A stretch of 64,000 bases of DNA. It comes from JACPYM01 sp963699175 (GTDB lineage: Bacteria; Acidobacteriota; Blastocatellia; RBC074). Below are positions 1-7,518 of the stretch, one piece after another (position 1 is the first letter of the stretch; each line of letters opens with the position of its first letter). Under the pieces are notes generated by a model. The model did no database searches, was not told the origin of the DNA, and worked only from the letters and a program-made list of their open reading frames with translations. The DNA lies in NCBI GenBank assembly GCA_963699175.1, contig OY969418.1, positions 5,580,001-5,644,000 on the forward strand, given 5' to 3'. A program made the translations under genes and the position numbers.

Positions 1-2
1 GC

Positions 3-1112
3 GGCATCTCCGCCGCAAAGTTCGATGTGCAGTTGTTAGAAAACCAGGATGGCGATGCGCATACACACGCACACGAACACCCGCACGGCGCAGGCACGCA
101 TACCCACTCGCATACGCACGGCAACGAACCACACTCGCATCATCGTGCGTTGTCTGACATCAAAAGGCTGATTGCTGCATCGGCTTTGAGCCAGACAGTC
201 AAAGCGCGCGCCCAACAAATCTTCCAACGCCTCGGCGAAGCGGAAGCCAAGATTCACAACCTGCCCATCGAAGCCGTTCACTTCCACGAAGTCGGCGCGC
301 TCGATTCCATCGTGGACATCGTCGGCACCTGCATCGGGCTAGAAGCTTTGCAGATTGAGCGCATCATCGCTTCGCCGCTGCACGTCGGCTTCGGCACATT
401 CAAATGCGCGCACGGCATCTATCCCATACCTGGCCCGGCGGCGACCGAACTATTGCAGGGTGTGCCAATCTATTCAAAAGACATCGAAGGCGAACTCGTC
501 ACGCCAACAGGCGCGGCGATCATCTCGACGTTGGCAGAAAGCTACGGCGCGCTGCCGTTGATGAAGATCGAACGCACCGGCTACGGCGCGGGCACACGAA
601 CTTATCCGAACTTTCCCAACGTGCTGCGCGCCATGTTGGGCAAACTACTGAGCGATGCACACGACACGCCTGAAACTGTTACTGTCATCGAAGCCAATCT
701 CGACGACCTCAACGCACAAGTCTTTGGCCACTTGATGGAGCAGGCGCTCACCAAGGGCGCGCTCGATCTTTTCTACACGCCAGTGCAGATGAAGAAGAAC
801 CGTCCGGGCGTGTTGCTGACGCTGTTGTGTAAGCCGGAAGACCGCACGCGGATGTGTGATTTGATCTTCCGCGAGACGACCACGCTCGGCGTACGTTACC
901 GCGAAGAGCGGCGCGAGATTTTGCAGCGCGAGTTTGCGACGGTGGAGACAGCTTACGGCACGATCAAAATCAAAGTATCAAAAGCGCGCGATGGCCATGT
1001 ACTGAATGCTGCGCCGGAGTTTGAGGATTGCCGCGCGGCGGCTGAAAAACATCAGGTCGCTTTGCGCGAAGTGCAGACGGCGGCGTTGCAGGCTTACGCT
1101 GAAGCAAACTGA
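3..1112 (+). CDS. larC: Nickel pincer cofactor biosynthesis protein LarC, 5' end outside window
   Basis: LarC (DUF111 family) inserts nickel into the pyridinium dithiodicarboxylate pincer cofactor of lactate racemase and related enzymes. The reading frame is open from base 3, so the gene starts upstream of the window; about 60 N-terminal residues are missing judged by the usual length near 400. A GTG at 27 exists but is internal. After the N-terminal part comes a histidine-rich stretch (bases about 60-160, alternating His with Thr, Glu and Pro), typical of LarC and fitting nickel binding. The conserved blocks around EAVHFHEVGALDSIVDIVG and TPTGAAI are present. The last 19 bases overlap the convergent P-loop gene. 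No larA or larB is visible, so the target enzyme is unknown. Confidence 0.9.
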   Translation, partial: GISAAKFDVQLLENQDGDAHTHAHEHPHGAGTHTHSHTHGNEPHSHHRALSDIKRLIAASALSQTVKARAQQIFQRLGEAEAKIHNLPIEAVHFHEVGALDSIVDIVGTCIGLEALQIERIIASPLHVGFGTFKCAHGIYPIPGPAATELLQGVPIYSKDIEGELVTPTGAAIISTLAESYGALPLMKIERTGYGAGTRTYPNFPNVLRAMLGKLLSDAHDTPETVTVIEANLDDLNAQVFGHLMEQALTKGALDLFYTPVQMKKNRPGVLLTLLCKPEDRTRMCDLIFRETTTLGVRYREERREILQREFATVETAYGTIKIKVSKARDGHVLNAAPEFEDCRAAAEKHQVALREVQTAALQAYAEAN

Positions 1113-1624
1113 ATGTGCAGCCAGGCGTCGGCTTCTTTGGGAGAGCGGAAGCGCAGTTTTTGCAGATGTGAGTAGGCCGGATCAGTCATCGCCTGCGAGT
1201 ATGTTCGTTGATTCCGCCAGTGTGATTGAAACGCCCAGACAATGATCGAATGACGCGAAAAGAGATTCCGCCAGCTTTCGCGATTGCCGTTACAACGAAC
1301 GTCCTTACGCGCCAACCCGCGCAGCGTTCGCCACAGCAAGCGGCTGATGACCAGCGGGAAAGGATAGTCGAGCCAGATCAGCGTGTCGGCGCGCGGCCAG
1401 ACCAACGCGCGCGCTTTTGAATAATTCCCGTCCACCACCCACGCCTGACTTTGCGTCGCGGCGTCCACCTTTACCAGAAACTCATTCGTCGGTGTCTCGA
1501 CCCACTGCGGATTCCAATGCAAATCGTCAAGCTCGATGTGCGGCACGTTCAAGCGCCGCGCCAGACTGGCCGCAAAAGTTGTCTTGCCGGAGCCGGATGT
1601 GCCGATCACGACGACGCGCTGCAT
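1094..1624 (-). CDS. P-loop AAA/adenylate-kinase-like NTPase (topology-modulation protein type)
   Basis: A small cytoplasmic nucleotide-binding protein of about 176 residues. The Walker A loop GTSGSGKTT lies at the extreme N-terminus, followed by HIELDDLHWNP, the pattern of adenylate- and shikimate-kinase-like proteins often annotated as FlaR or DNA topology modulation protein. A second core strand is seen in TLIWLDYPF. I chose the ATG at 1624 because it places the beta strand before Walker A at the start and avoids overlap with the neighbouring gene; a further upstream start at 1642 would overlap that gene by 14 bases. It follows the sugar isomerase gene by 4 bases and probably shares its transcript. 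Substrate cannot be told from sequence. Confidence 0.8.
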   Translation of the reverse strand: MQRVVVIGTSGSGKTTFAASLARRLNVPHIELDDLHWNPQWVETPTNEFLVKVDAATQSQAWVVDGNYSKARALVWPRADTLIWLDYPFPLVISRLLWRTLRGLARKDVRCNGNRESWRNLFSRHSIIVWAFQSHWRNQRTYSQAMTDPAYSHLQKLRFRSPKEADAWLHIQFASA

Positions 1625-1628
1625 AACC

Positions 1629-2513
1629 CTAAACTGTCGCAAGCACTTTTTCTAAAAACTCCCGATTCGCCCGCGCATTGGCCATCGTCTCTTCTGGCGT
1701 CGCGCCGACTTTGACGCCTTCGACCATCACTGGCCCTTTGAATCCGGCGGCCTTCAACGCCTTGAAGACGCCTGCGAAATCCACTTTGCCGGTGCCGAAT
1801 TGGCTCATCACTTCGCCTCTTACGGCGGGGCAGTCCTTGGCGCAGAAGCCGGTGATGTGCTGGGCAATCGGCTTCAACTCTTCAATCGGGTCTTTGCCAG
1901 TGTAGTAGATGATATTGCCCGCGTCGTACCAGATTTTGAAATTGCGATGATTGACAGTCTTGATGGCGCGCAGGATTTCGTCCGACGCCCCGCTGCCGCC
2001 GCCGTGCGGCTTCATCACCAGCTTGATCTTGCGCTCGTCGGCATAGGCTGCTGCGTCGCTCATCACCTTGAAAAAGTGGTCGTACTCTTCCGGCTTGTCT
2101 ACGCCGAAGGAGAGTACGTACTGCAAGGAGAGGAATTTCGCGTTGTCTATTTGTTTGCGCACTTCCTTGATCGAATCTCCGAGCGGGATACTGTGATGTG
2201 AACTCAGCGCGCCCATATTAGTTTTCAGTCCGCTGGCCGCAAGCCGTTGTTTCAGTTTATCCAGATACTCTTGCGTTGCGTCTGCGCCGATGAACGGCTC
2301 GCTCCCTCTGATGCGACTAAGTAATCCGGTTGTCTGGTAACCCGCGGCTTTGATCTGTTTCAAGGTTTCATCAAAGCCCCATTTCGTCCAGGGGCGGTTG
2401 AAACAGCCGATGGGCCAGTTGACTTTGGCTTTAACGGATGGAGTAAGAGAAAGGTTGAGTGCAGCAATAGATGTAGCGGTGGTGGTGTTTTTGATGAATT
2501 CTCGTCGGTTCAT
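1629..2513 (-). CDS. Tat-exported sugar phosphate isomerase/epimerase-like TIM-barrel protein
   Basis: A xylose-isomerase-like TIM barrel (AP endonuclease 2 superfamily). The N-terminus MNRREFIKNTTTATSIAAL is a twin-arginine-type signal: two arginines, Phe, Ile, Lys, then a hydrophobic segment. This motif fixes the start at 2513 rather than an in-frame start 29 codons upstream. Barrel signatures include VMKPHGGG, IWYDAGNI with its metal-ligand-like Asp, GFCAKDCP and GPVMVEG near the C-terminus. Proteins of this type in acidobacteria and planctomycetes are thought to act on sugars or inositols in the periplasm; the substrate is not known here. The P-loop gene follows 4 bases downstream. Confidence 0.85.
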   Translation of the reverse strand: MNRREFIKNTTTATSIAALNLSLTPSVKAKVNWPIGCFNRPWTKWGFDETLKQIKAAGYQTTGLLSRIRGSEPFIGADATQEYLDKLKQRLAASGLKTNMGALSSHHSIPLGDSIKEVRKQIDNAKFLSLQYVLSFGVDKPEEYDHFFKVMSDAAAYADERKIKLVMKPHGGGSGASDEILRAIKTVNHRNFKIWYDAGNIIYYTGKDPIEELKPIAQHITGFCAKDCPAVRGEVMSQFGTGKVDFAGVFKALKAAGFKGPVMVEGVKVGATPEETMANARANREFLEKVLATV

Positions 2514-2819
2514 AGTAGTTCTGTTTGAGTGGTTAGTAGTTGAGCAGGAATTTTCTACCTGCTCTCGTGGTTCGGTAAACGGTTTGATTGGCAACTTCAT
2601 AATTTATCTCATTTAGTTTTTCATTCATCAGGATTGTTAGTAACTTGGACATTTGGATTTCAGTTATCCCATACCAAGCCCCCCTTCGCCTTCTTCATAT
2701 CACAGCAAGAATTTTAATAGCTGTCTCGTCTACCTGGTGACTTGGAGAAACTATTTCTCTCTGCATACTTTGTTGGCTGAGAGCCGTATTCGCTCATGCT
2801 ATAGCTTCGTTAAGTTCAC
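2514..2819. other. AT-rich intergenic region between the isomerase and TIR genes
   Basis: About 300 bases with no convincing reading frame. The composition is visibly lower in GC than the flanking host genes and continues into the TIR gene. At its right end it holds a degenerate copy of the 3' part of the TIR gene, described separately. No transposase, tRNA or clear terminator was seen. Confidence 0.6.
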
Positions 2820-2889
2820 CTAGCGGTAGTAGTTGGATTGCTCGAACCGCCCGGACGTATGCGCTCTTGCTATAGCTTCATTGAGTTCA
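2783..2889 (-). repeat. Imperfect direct repeat, 71-base offset, at the TIR gene 3' end
   Basis: Bases 2791-2818 and 2862-2889 match at 25 of 28 positions, and weaker similarity extends a few bases to the left. The upper copy encodes ELNEAIARAHT inside the TIR gene. The lower copy lies past the stop codon and would read ELNEAIA, then a stop. It is either a local duplication of the gene tail or the remnant of a second related gene end. Confidence 0.75.
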
Positions 2890-3329
2890 TGCCTCATCTC
2901 ACTCTGGTCAATGCGTGGTAGCCTAACTATCCTGAGATGTTGAGCTAAGCTTGTCAACAAATCAGTGATAAAACTATCGGACTCTAGTTCTATCCCTTGA
3001 AATAATGATATTGGCATCGGAAGTTGACCGGCTTTCTGTCCTGAATGGCACACCGGAATTACCGGAACACGTTTTATCCAACCACAGCCTGTTTCAAAGT
3101 TGATCCAAGGCCGACGTAATGAGCTGGGACTGCATAAAACGATGAAAGCCTTTGAATCAGTTAGTGCGCTATCAATAAGGTCAAGCCAACGAGAGCCGGG
3201 TGGGTTGCTACTTCTGTCACTGCTAACGAAGACTTCACATTGACCGGCAAACGTTGACTCAATCCATTCTTTAAGCACTTTTGCAAGCGGGGCTTCTTCG
3301 CTTATGTGGCTGAGAAAGATTTTGTTCAT
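2820..3329 (-). CDS. Stand-alone TIR-domain protein
   Basis: A 169-residue protein made almost entirely of one TIR domain. It begins MNKIFLSHISEEAPLAKVLK (the first strand and the box-1-like FLSH), has VFVSSD and PPGSRWLDLI in the BB-loop region, then FIVLCSPSSLRRPWINFETG. The Glu in that last block sits where bacterial TIR NADases carry the catalytic glutamate. TIR proteins of this kind cleave NAD or make cyclic ADP-ribose signals, often in phage defence. The start ATG is preceded by GAGGTGAGCT. GC content is far below the neighbours (23 of 60 bases in line 2941). No sensor or effector gene is adjacent, so a defence role is inference. Confidence 0.85.
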   Translation of the reverse strand: MNKIFLSHISEEAPLAKVLKEWIESTFAGQCEVFVSSDRSSNPPGSRWLDLIDSALTDSKAFIVLCSPSSLRRPWINFETGCGWIKRVPVIPVCHSGQKAGQLPMPISLFQGIELESDSFITDLLTSLAQHLRIVRLPRIDQSEMRHELNEAIARAHTSGRFEQSNYYR

Positions 3330-3391
3330 AGCTCACCTCACGAATGGCGAAAGAGGGACAATCTTAACCAGTATTGCCCCTCTTTCAAGTG

Positions 3392-4597
3392 TTACTTCTT
3401 CTGCGCCAGCGCCTGCACCTTCATCGGCAACCCAAAAATATTGATAAAGCCCGCCGCATCCTTCTGATCATAACTCGCGCCCATTGTGAACGACGCCAGA
3501 TCGGGCCGGTAGAGCGTATTCGGCGATGTGCGCCCCGCGACGATGACATTGCCTTTGTAGAGTTTCAGCTTGCAACTGCCGCTCACCGGCTCCATTAACG
3601 TATTCACGAACGCATCCAGCGCCGCGCGCAACGGCGTGAACCATTGGCCGAAGTAGACCATCTCGGCGTACTTGTGTGCGACGACCTCTTTGTAATGCGC
3701 CGACTCGCGATCGAGGCAGAGCGATTCGAGTTCACGCAAGGCCGCGAGCAGCAGCGTCCCGCCCGGAGTTTCATACACGCCGCGCGACTTCATACCGACA
3801 AGGCGGTTTTCAACCAGATCAACGCGGCCACAGCCGTGCCGTCCGCCGATCTCGTTCAAGCGTTCAATCAGCGGAATCGGATCGAGATGCTCGCCGTTGA
3901 CCGAAATGGGCGTGCCTTGCTCAAAACCAATCTCGACGTATTCGGCTGTGCCGGGCGCTTTTTCGGGCGCGACCGTCAGTTCAAACATAGACTCTTCGGG
4001 TTCGTTGGCTGGGTCTTCCAAAATGCCGCCTTCGTGCGAGAGGTGCCAGATATTACGATCGTGCGAGTAAATCTTTTCGCGGCTGGCGGTGATGGGAATC
4101 TGGCGCTCGTTGGCATAATCAATCGCGTCTTCGCGCGAGACGATGTCCCATTCGCGCCAGGGAGCGATGACGGGCAGTTCGGGCGCGAGAGCTTTGAAGG
4201 TTAATTCGAAACGCACTTGATCGTTGCCTTTGCCTGTGCAACCGTGCGAAAGCGCGTCACAACCGGTGCGCTTAGCAATCTCGACTTGTTTCTTGGCGAT
4301 GACCGGGCGCGCGAACGAAGTGCCAAGCAGATATTTATGCTCATAAACAGCGCCAGCTTTCAGTGTCGGCCAGATGTATTCGGTGATGAATTCGTGGCGC
4401 AGGTCTTCGACGTAGCATTCGATTGCGCCGGTCTTGAGGGCTTTGTCGGTCAGGCCGTGTAATTCTTCAGCTTGACCTACATCACCGGCGATGGCGACGA
4501 CTTCGCAGCCGTAGTTCTCTTTGAGCCAGGGGATGATGATTGAGGTGTCTAGCCCGCCGGAGTAGGCAAGGGCGACTTTTTTGAATTTTTGCGACAT
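3392..4597 (-). CDS. argG: Argininosuccinate synthase
   Basis: Catalyses ATP-dependent condensation of citrulline and aspartate to argininosuccinate, the penultimate step of arginine synthesis, in the cytoplasm. The N-terminal P-loop-like motif LAYSGGLDTSIIIPWL is intact, followed by SHGCTGKGNDQVRFE and REWDIVSREDAI, all diagnostic of the family. About 401 residues is normal length. The ATG at 4597 was chosen because GGAG lies 9 bases upstream; an in-frame TTG five codons earlier overlaps that site. The gene stands alone: no other arg gene is in the window. Confidence 0.97.
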   Translation of the reverse strand: MSQKFKKVALAYSGGLDTSIIIPWLKENYGCEVVAIAGDVGQAEELHGLTDKALKTGAIECYVEDLRHEFITEYIWPTLKAGAVYEHKYLLGTSFARPVIAKKQVEIAKRTGCDALSHGCTGKGNDQVRFELTFKALAPELPVIAPWREWDIVSREDAIDYANERQIPITASREKIYSHDRNIWHLSHEGGILEDPANEPEESMFELTVAPEKAPGTAEYVEIGFEQGTPISVNGEHLDPIPLIERLNEIGGRHGCGRVDLVENRLVGMKSRGVYETPGGTLLLAALRELESLCLDRESAHYKEVVAHKYAEMVYFGQWFTPLRAALDAFVNTLMEPVSGSCKLKLYKGNVIVAGRTSPNTLYRPDLASFTMGASYDQKDAAGFINIFGLPMKVQALAQKK

Positions 4598-5163
4598 TGA
4601 GTGAGTCTCCAAAGATTGTAAGGATGATATGAGCGAAGGGCGCAGTATACACGCGAGGCGGGGAATTGCGTAGCTGTGTGTGAGGCTTTAGGTCGGCAGC
4701 GATTGATGAGTGATCTTGTTCGCTCATGTTTGAAGAACAGCGAGCCGCTTGCCTGCCAGAAAAGAGGCAATGAGGCAGGGACAATTATCAATTTCTTTGC
4801 CACTTATAGGCATAGTCTTTCAGTATGAAATGTTCATATAAAGCGCGTAATACTTCTAACATTAAATGCAACATTGATAGTTGACCAATACTAGGTCGTG
4901 TGCTACAAACGCTGCTGTCATTCCCTTCGCGGGCGCGTGTGGTTGGTGTCCGCACAAATCAAACAAAGCAGGTTGCTCTAAGTTGTCCAGCAAGTGAGTT
5001 GGGCTAGTTCCCCCCGGTACTGTGCACGATGATAGCTTGCGCGCGCTGCCTACCCGAGCGCGTCAACTTCACCCTCGAATCGCGACTTGATGACACCTGA
5101 CTAGCGGTGGGTGTCTAAAATTTACCGAGAGAATGTGATTTGCACTCGAGAGGAGTGGTAAGC
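4598..5163. other. Non-coding interval upstream of argG and the CAP gene
   Basis: About 560 bases between two divergently transcribed genes, so it should hold both promoters. The stretch around 4800-4890 is AT-rich and a likely promoter area. Small open frames on the minus strand near 4480-4800 overlap argG and lack any recognisable protein. I see no RNA gene or long inverted repeat. Confidence 0.5.
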
Positions 5164-6414
5164 GTGACCTCACGTATCACGCCTTTGTTTGCCCTGTGTC
5201 TGTTGTTGCCCCTTTGTCTCGCAAGCATTGGCGCTAAAGCCCAGAATCCCAATCTATCTTCCGTGCTTGATGTGGAGGAGCGTACCTTGCTCAACCGCAT
5301 CAACGAATATCGCGCCACGCGTGGTTTGGGTCAGTTGCGTATTTCGTACAGCCTGACTCGCTGCGCTGAGTGGATGTCGGGCGATATGGCGCACAAGAAT
5401 TATCTGAGCCACACCGACAGTACCCGTCGCGACCCCTTCGCACGAATGGCTTCTTTCAGCTACGGCTACAAGGGCAACCGTGGCGAGAATCTAGCGGCGG
5501 GCTACAACGATGGCGACCGCATCTTCGAACTGTGGAAAGGTTCACCCGACCACCACAAACTGATGATTGATCCGGCCTACCGCGTCATCGGCATCGCGCG
5601 CGCCTACGAGCCGAACAGCCAGTTCCACTGGTATTGGGCAGCCAACTTCGGCAGCTATGTTGACGCGACGATGGAAATCCAACAGCAGTACGTAATGAAT
5701 GTGGCGACAGTGAATGCCGCCACGCAACTGAACACCGTCGCGCCGGAATCCATCGCTATTGCATCGGGCGACAGCTTGAGCGGCTGCACGGTGGTGGCGA
5801 ATACGTTGCCGCTGCCGACCTCACTTTGCGGCACCTCTGTGCTGGTCAACGGCAAAGTGGCGCGACTTTATTCAGTTTCACCCACCCAGATTCATTACGT
5901 CGTCCCCCCCCACACGCTACCTGGCGAGGCCAAGGTCGAAATTCTCAATCAGGACAAATTGATTGCCAGTGGCGCGGTCAGTGTCGAGCGTGTTAGTCCG
6001 GGGCTGTTTGCGTTGATCAATGACGGCAAGCTGCGTCCGACCGAAGACGCACAACGTAGCGTTTATTATCCGTTTGCGTCTTATGCTGATGGTGTAGTGC
6101 GCGCCTTGTACGTAAACAAATTCGATGATCAGCAATTGGTGCTTTACGGCACAGGTCTGCGCAATTGCAGTAGCCTGAAGAGCATTGAAGTCCGCGTCAA
6201 CGGTGTGCCGGTGAAAGTCCGCTACGCCGGCCCACAGGAGGGCACGTTTGGGCTGGATCAACTCAACCTCGAATTGCCACGCGAATTGCAGCGGCAAGGT
6301 GAGTTGCAAGTGGCTTTGTGGGTGGATGGGCATGAGGCCAACCCCATCAGCGTGAAGCTGGTACCTCGAACGCAGAATAATCAAGGCGCATCGCCCAAAG
6401 GCGGAACGCGCTAA
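5164..6414 (+). CDS. Secreted CAP-domain protein with acidobacterial TIGR03437-like C-terminal domain
   Basis: A secreted protein of about 416 residues. A signal peptide ends near AKAQ (about residue 26). Then comes a CAP/SCP (PF00188-type) domain: LLNRINEYRATRGLG, MSGDMAHKNYLSHTDS with metal-site-like His, GENLAAGY, and HWYWAANFG. The C-terminal half (about residues 180-410) matches the domain first catalogued from Solibacter: SGCTVVANTLPLP, YSVSPTQIHYVVPPHTLPGE and QLVLYGTGLRNC. GTG at 5164 was chosen because GAGAGGAG sits 9 bases upstream; a TTG at 5140 would precede that site. Bacterial CAP proteins are of unclear function, possibly lipid or polymer binding. A terminator hairpin follows. 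Confidence 0.88.
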   Translation: MTSRITPLFALCLLLPLCLASIGAKAQNPNLSSVLDVEERTLLNRINEYRATRGLGQLRISYSLTRCAEWMSGDMAHKNYLSHTDSTRRDPFARMASFSYGYKGNRGENLAAGYNDGDRIFELWKGSPDHHKLMIDPAYRVIGIARAYEPNSQFHWYWAANFGSYVDATMEIQQQYVMNVATVNAATQLNTVAPESIAIASGDSLSGCTVVANTLPLPTSLCGTSVLVNGKVARLYSVSPTQIHYVVPPHTLPGEAKVEILNQDKLIASGAVSVERVSPGLFALINDGKLRPTEDAQRSVYYPFASYADGVVRALYVNKFDDQQLVLYGTGLRNCSSLKSIEVRVNGVPVKVRYAGPQEGTFGLDQLNLELPRELQRQGELQVALWVDGHEANPISVKLVPRTQNNQGASPKGGTR

Positions 6415-6432
6415 GGCCACAAAAATTAAAAA

Positions 6433-6477
6433 GTGAGAGGGGACGCCGAGAAACAAGTTCTTGCCGTCCCCTCTTAC
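6433..6477 (+). terminator. Hairpin terminator after the CAP gene
   Basis: Arms 6433-6445 and 6465-6477 pair over 13 positions with one mismatch, 19-base loop, followed by a short TTTAT run. It lies 19 bases after the CAP stop codon and insulates the heme operon promoter. Confidence 0.7.
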
Positions 6478-6573
6478 TTTATGAATCAAAAAGCAGTTGC
6501 GCAGCCATTTCAGCTTTTGTCCTTTGCGGCTGGTTTCCGCCTAGCTCACCAAGAATTTTTTCCCGCGCGTTTA

Positions 6574-6589
6574 TGACAAACCAATGACA
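6574..6589 (+). promoter_or_regulatory. TGACA-N6-TGACA direct repeat, candidate HemR-type operator
   Basis: Two exact TGACA pentamers at 6574-6578 and 6585-6589 are separated by AACCAA, an 11-base period that places both on one face of the helix, as expected for an OmpR/PhoB-type dimer. The second repeat lies where a -35 element would be for a TAATAT -10 candidate at 6610-6615. The same spacing and sequence is what I recall for the HemR site of Leptospira. The cognate regulator is probably the response regulator at 12271. The operator match is seen directly; binding is inferred. Confidence 0.7.
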
Positions 6590-6609
6590 CTTTAATTAAG
6601 CGGCTAGGC

Positions 6610-6615
6610 TAATAT
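6610..6615 (+). promoter_or_regulatory. Candidate -10 element of the heme operon
   Basis: TAATAT at 6610-6615 lies about 20 bases after the second TGACA repeat. No good TTGACA -35 is present, which is usual for promoters that need a PhoB-type activator. A start near 6621-6623 would leave almost no leader before the hemA ATG at 6625. Confidence 0.4.
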
Positions 6616-6624
6616 GCGGCCGTT

Positions 6625-7518
6625 ATGTTGGATGAGTTTGTTTTGCTACATACGAAGAAGGCTGGCGCACCGAATCCTCAAACTTGGCAGGGCGGGGTGC
6701 AATGGCAAACCTGTCTGCGCCAGGTCGTGTTGCTTAATCGCCAAGAAATGTCAGCTTGTGAGCGCAATAAAATGGAGGTCTATCAAGCCGAGCGGGCTTA
6801 CAGCTTCTTGCTAGAAATCGTGTGTGGTCTGCATTCTCCGTTGCTGGGCGAGACTGAGGTGATGGGGCAATATCGCGAGTTCTGTTCGCGCGCCGATTTT
6901 CCTGCCGATAACTGGGGACAGTTCCTGCGCCAACTCAGTAACGATCTACTGGGCGATGCCAAACGCATTCGCCAAAAATATCTGCAAAACCTGGGTAGTC
7001 AGTCTTACGGTAGCCTGACGCGGCACATCTTCAAAAACTTCTCGCACGTTACGTTGATCGGCACGGGCCAGTTCGCCGAAGAGTTGTTGCCGTGGCTGAC
7101 AAAACAATTTCAAGTGCGCCTTTGTTATCGCAACCAAGCCCGCGCGCTCGAATTGCAACAGCGCTTTCCGCAAATCACGCTGCTCGATCTGGCCGATACG
7201 TCAAGTGAGTCCGAATGGGATCAGGCGGGATTGGTGATTGCCGCGCCGGTGACGGCGGAGGTGTTGGAGGCCTGGGTACAAGCAGGCAATCGGCAGTTCG
7301 CCAAGACGCTTGACCTGCGTGGGGAATCGGCCAATGATCCTTTGCTTATTGATAGCGAACTGATTGACCTGGCGAGTTTCTTTGCGATGTTGCAACAGGA
7401 TAAACAACGTATCGAACAGCGCGTCAATGCAGCGCGTTCAGCCATCGCTCACTTAGCGCAACGCCAAGTGCAGCAATTTTACTGCCGCCCGTTTGGGTGG
7501 GAGGATTTGTGCGCGTAA
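6625..7518 (+). CDS. hemA: Compact, divergent glutamyl-tRNA reductase
   Basis: First committed step of C5 heme synthesis: NADPH-dependent reduction of glutamyl-tRNA to glutamate-1-semialdehyde. At 297 residues it is about two thirds of the usual 420. The signature CGLHSPLLGETEVMGQ corresponds to the family's GLDSxVLGExQILGQ, and SACERNKMEVY can be aligned with the STCNRxEVY block that carries the catalytic cysteine. A nucleotide-binding segment VTLIGTGQFAEELLPWL follows, then CYRNQARALELQQRFP. The region between the Cys block and the GLHS block is much shortened, and the C-terminal dimerisation bundle is largely missing. Position as first gene of a complete hem operon strongly supports the call. 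No Shine-Dalgarno is seen. The end overlaps hemC by 10 bases. Confidence 0.85.
   Translation: MLDEFVLLHTKKAGAPNPQTWQGGVQWQTCLRQVVLLNRQEMSACERNKMEVYQAERAYSFLLEIVCGLHSPLLGETEVMGQYREFCSRADFPADNWGQFLRQLSNDLLGDAKRIRQKYLQNLGSQSYGSLTRHIFKNFSHVTLIGTGQFAEELLPWLTKQFQVRLCYRNQARALELQQRFPQITLLDLADTSSESEWDQAGLVIAAPVTAEVLEAWVQAGNRQFAKTLDLRGESANDPLLIDSELIDLASFFAMLQQDKQRIEQRVNAARSAIAHLAQRQVQQFYCRPFGWEDLCA

Noticed and set aside
2820..3329. Thoeris or CBASS defence system
   Set aside because: No sensor, cyclase or effector gene is next to the TIR gene; neighbours are metabolic.
4480..4803. Small minus-strand reading frames upstream of argG
   Set aside because: They overlap the argG 5' end, have no ribosome site or recognisable protein, and follow the shadow of argG.
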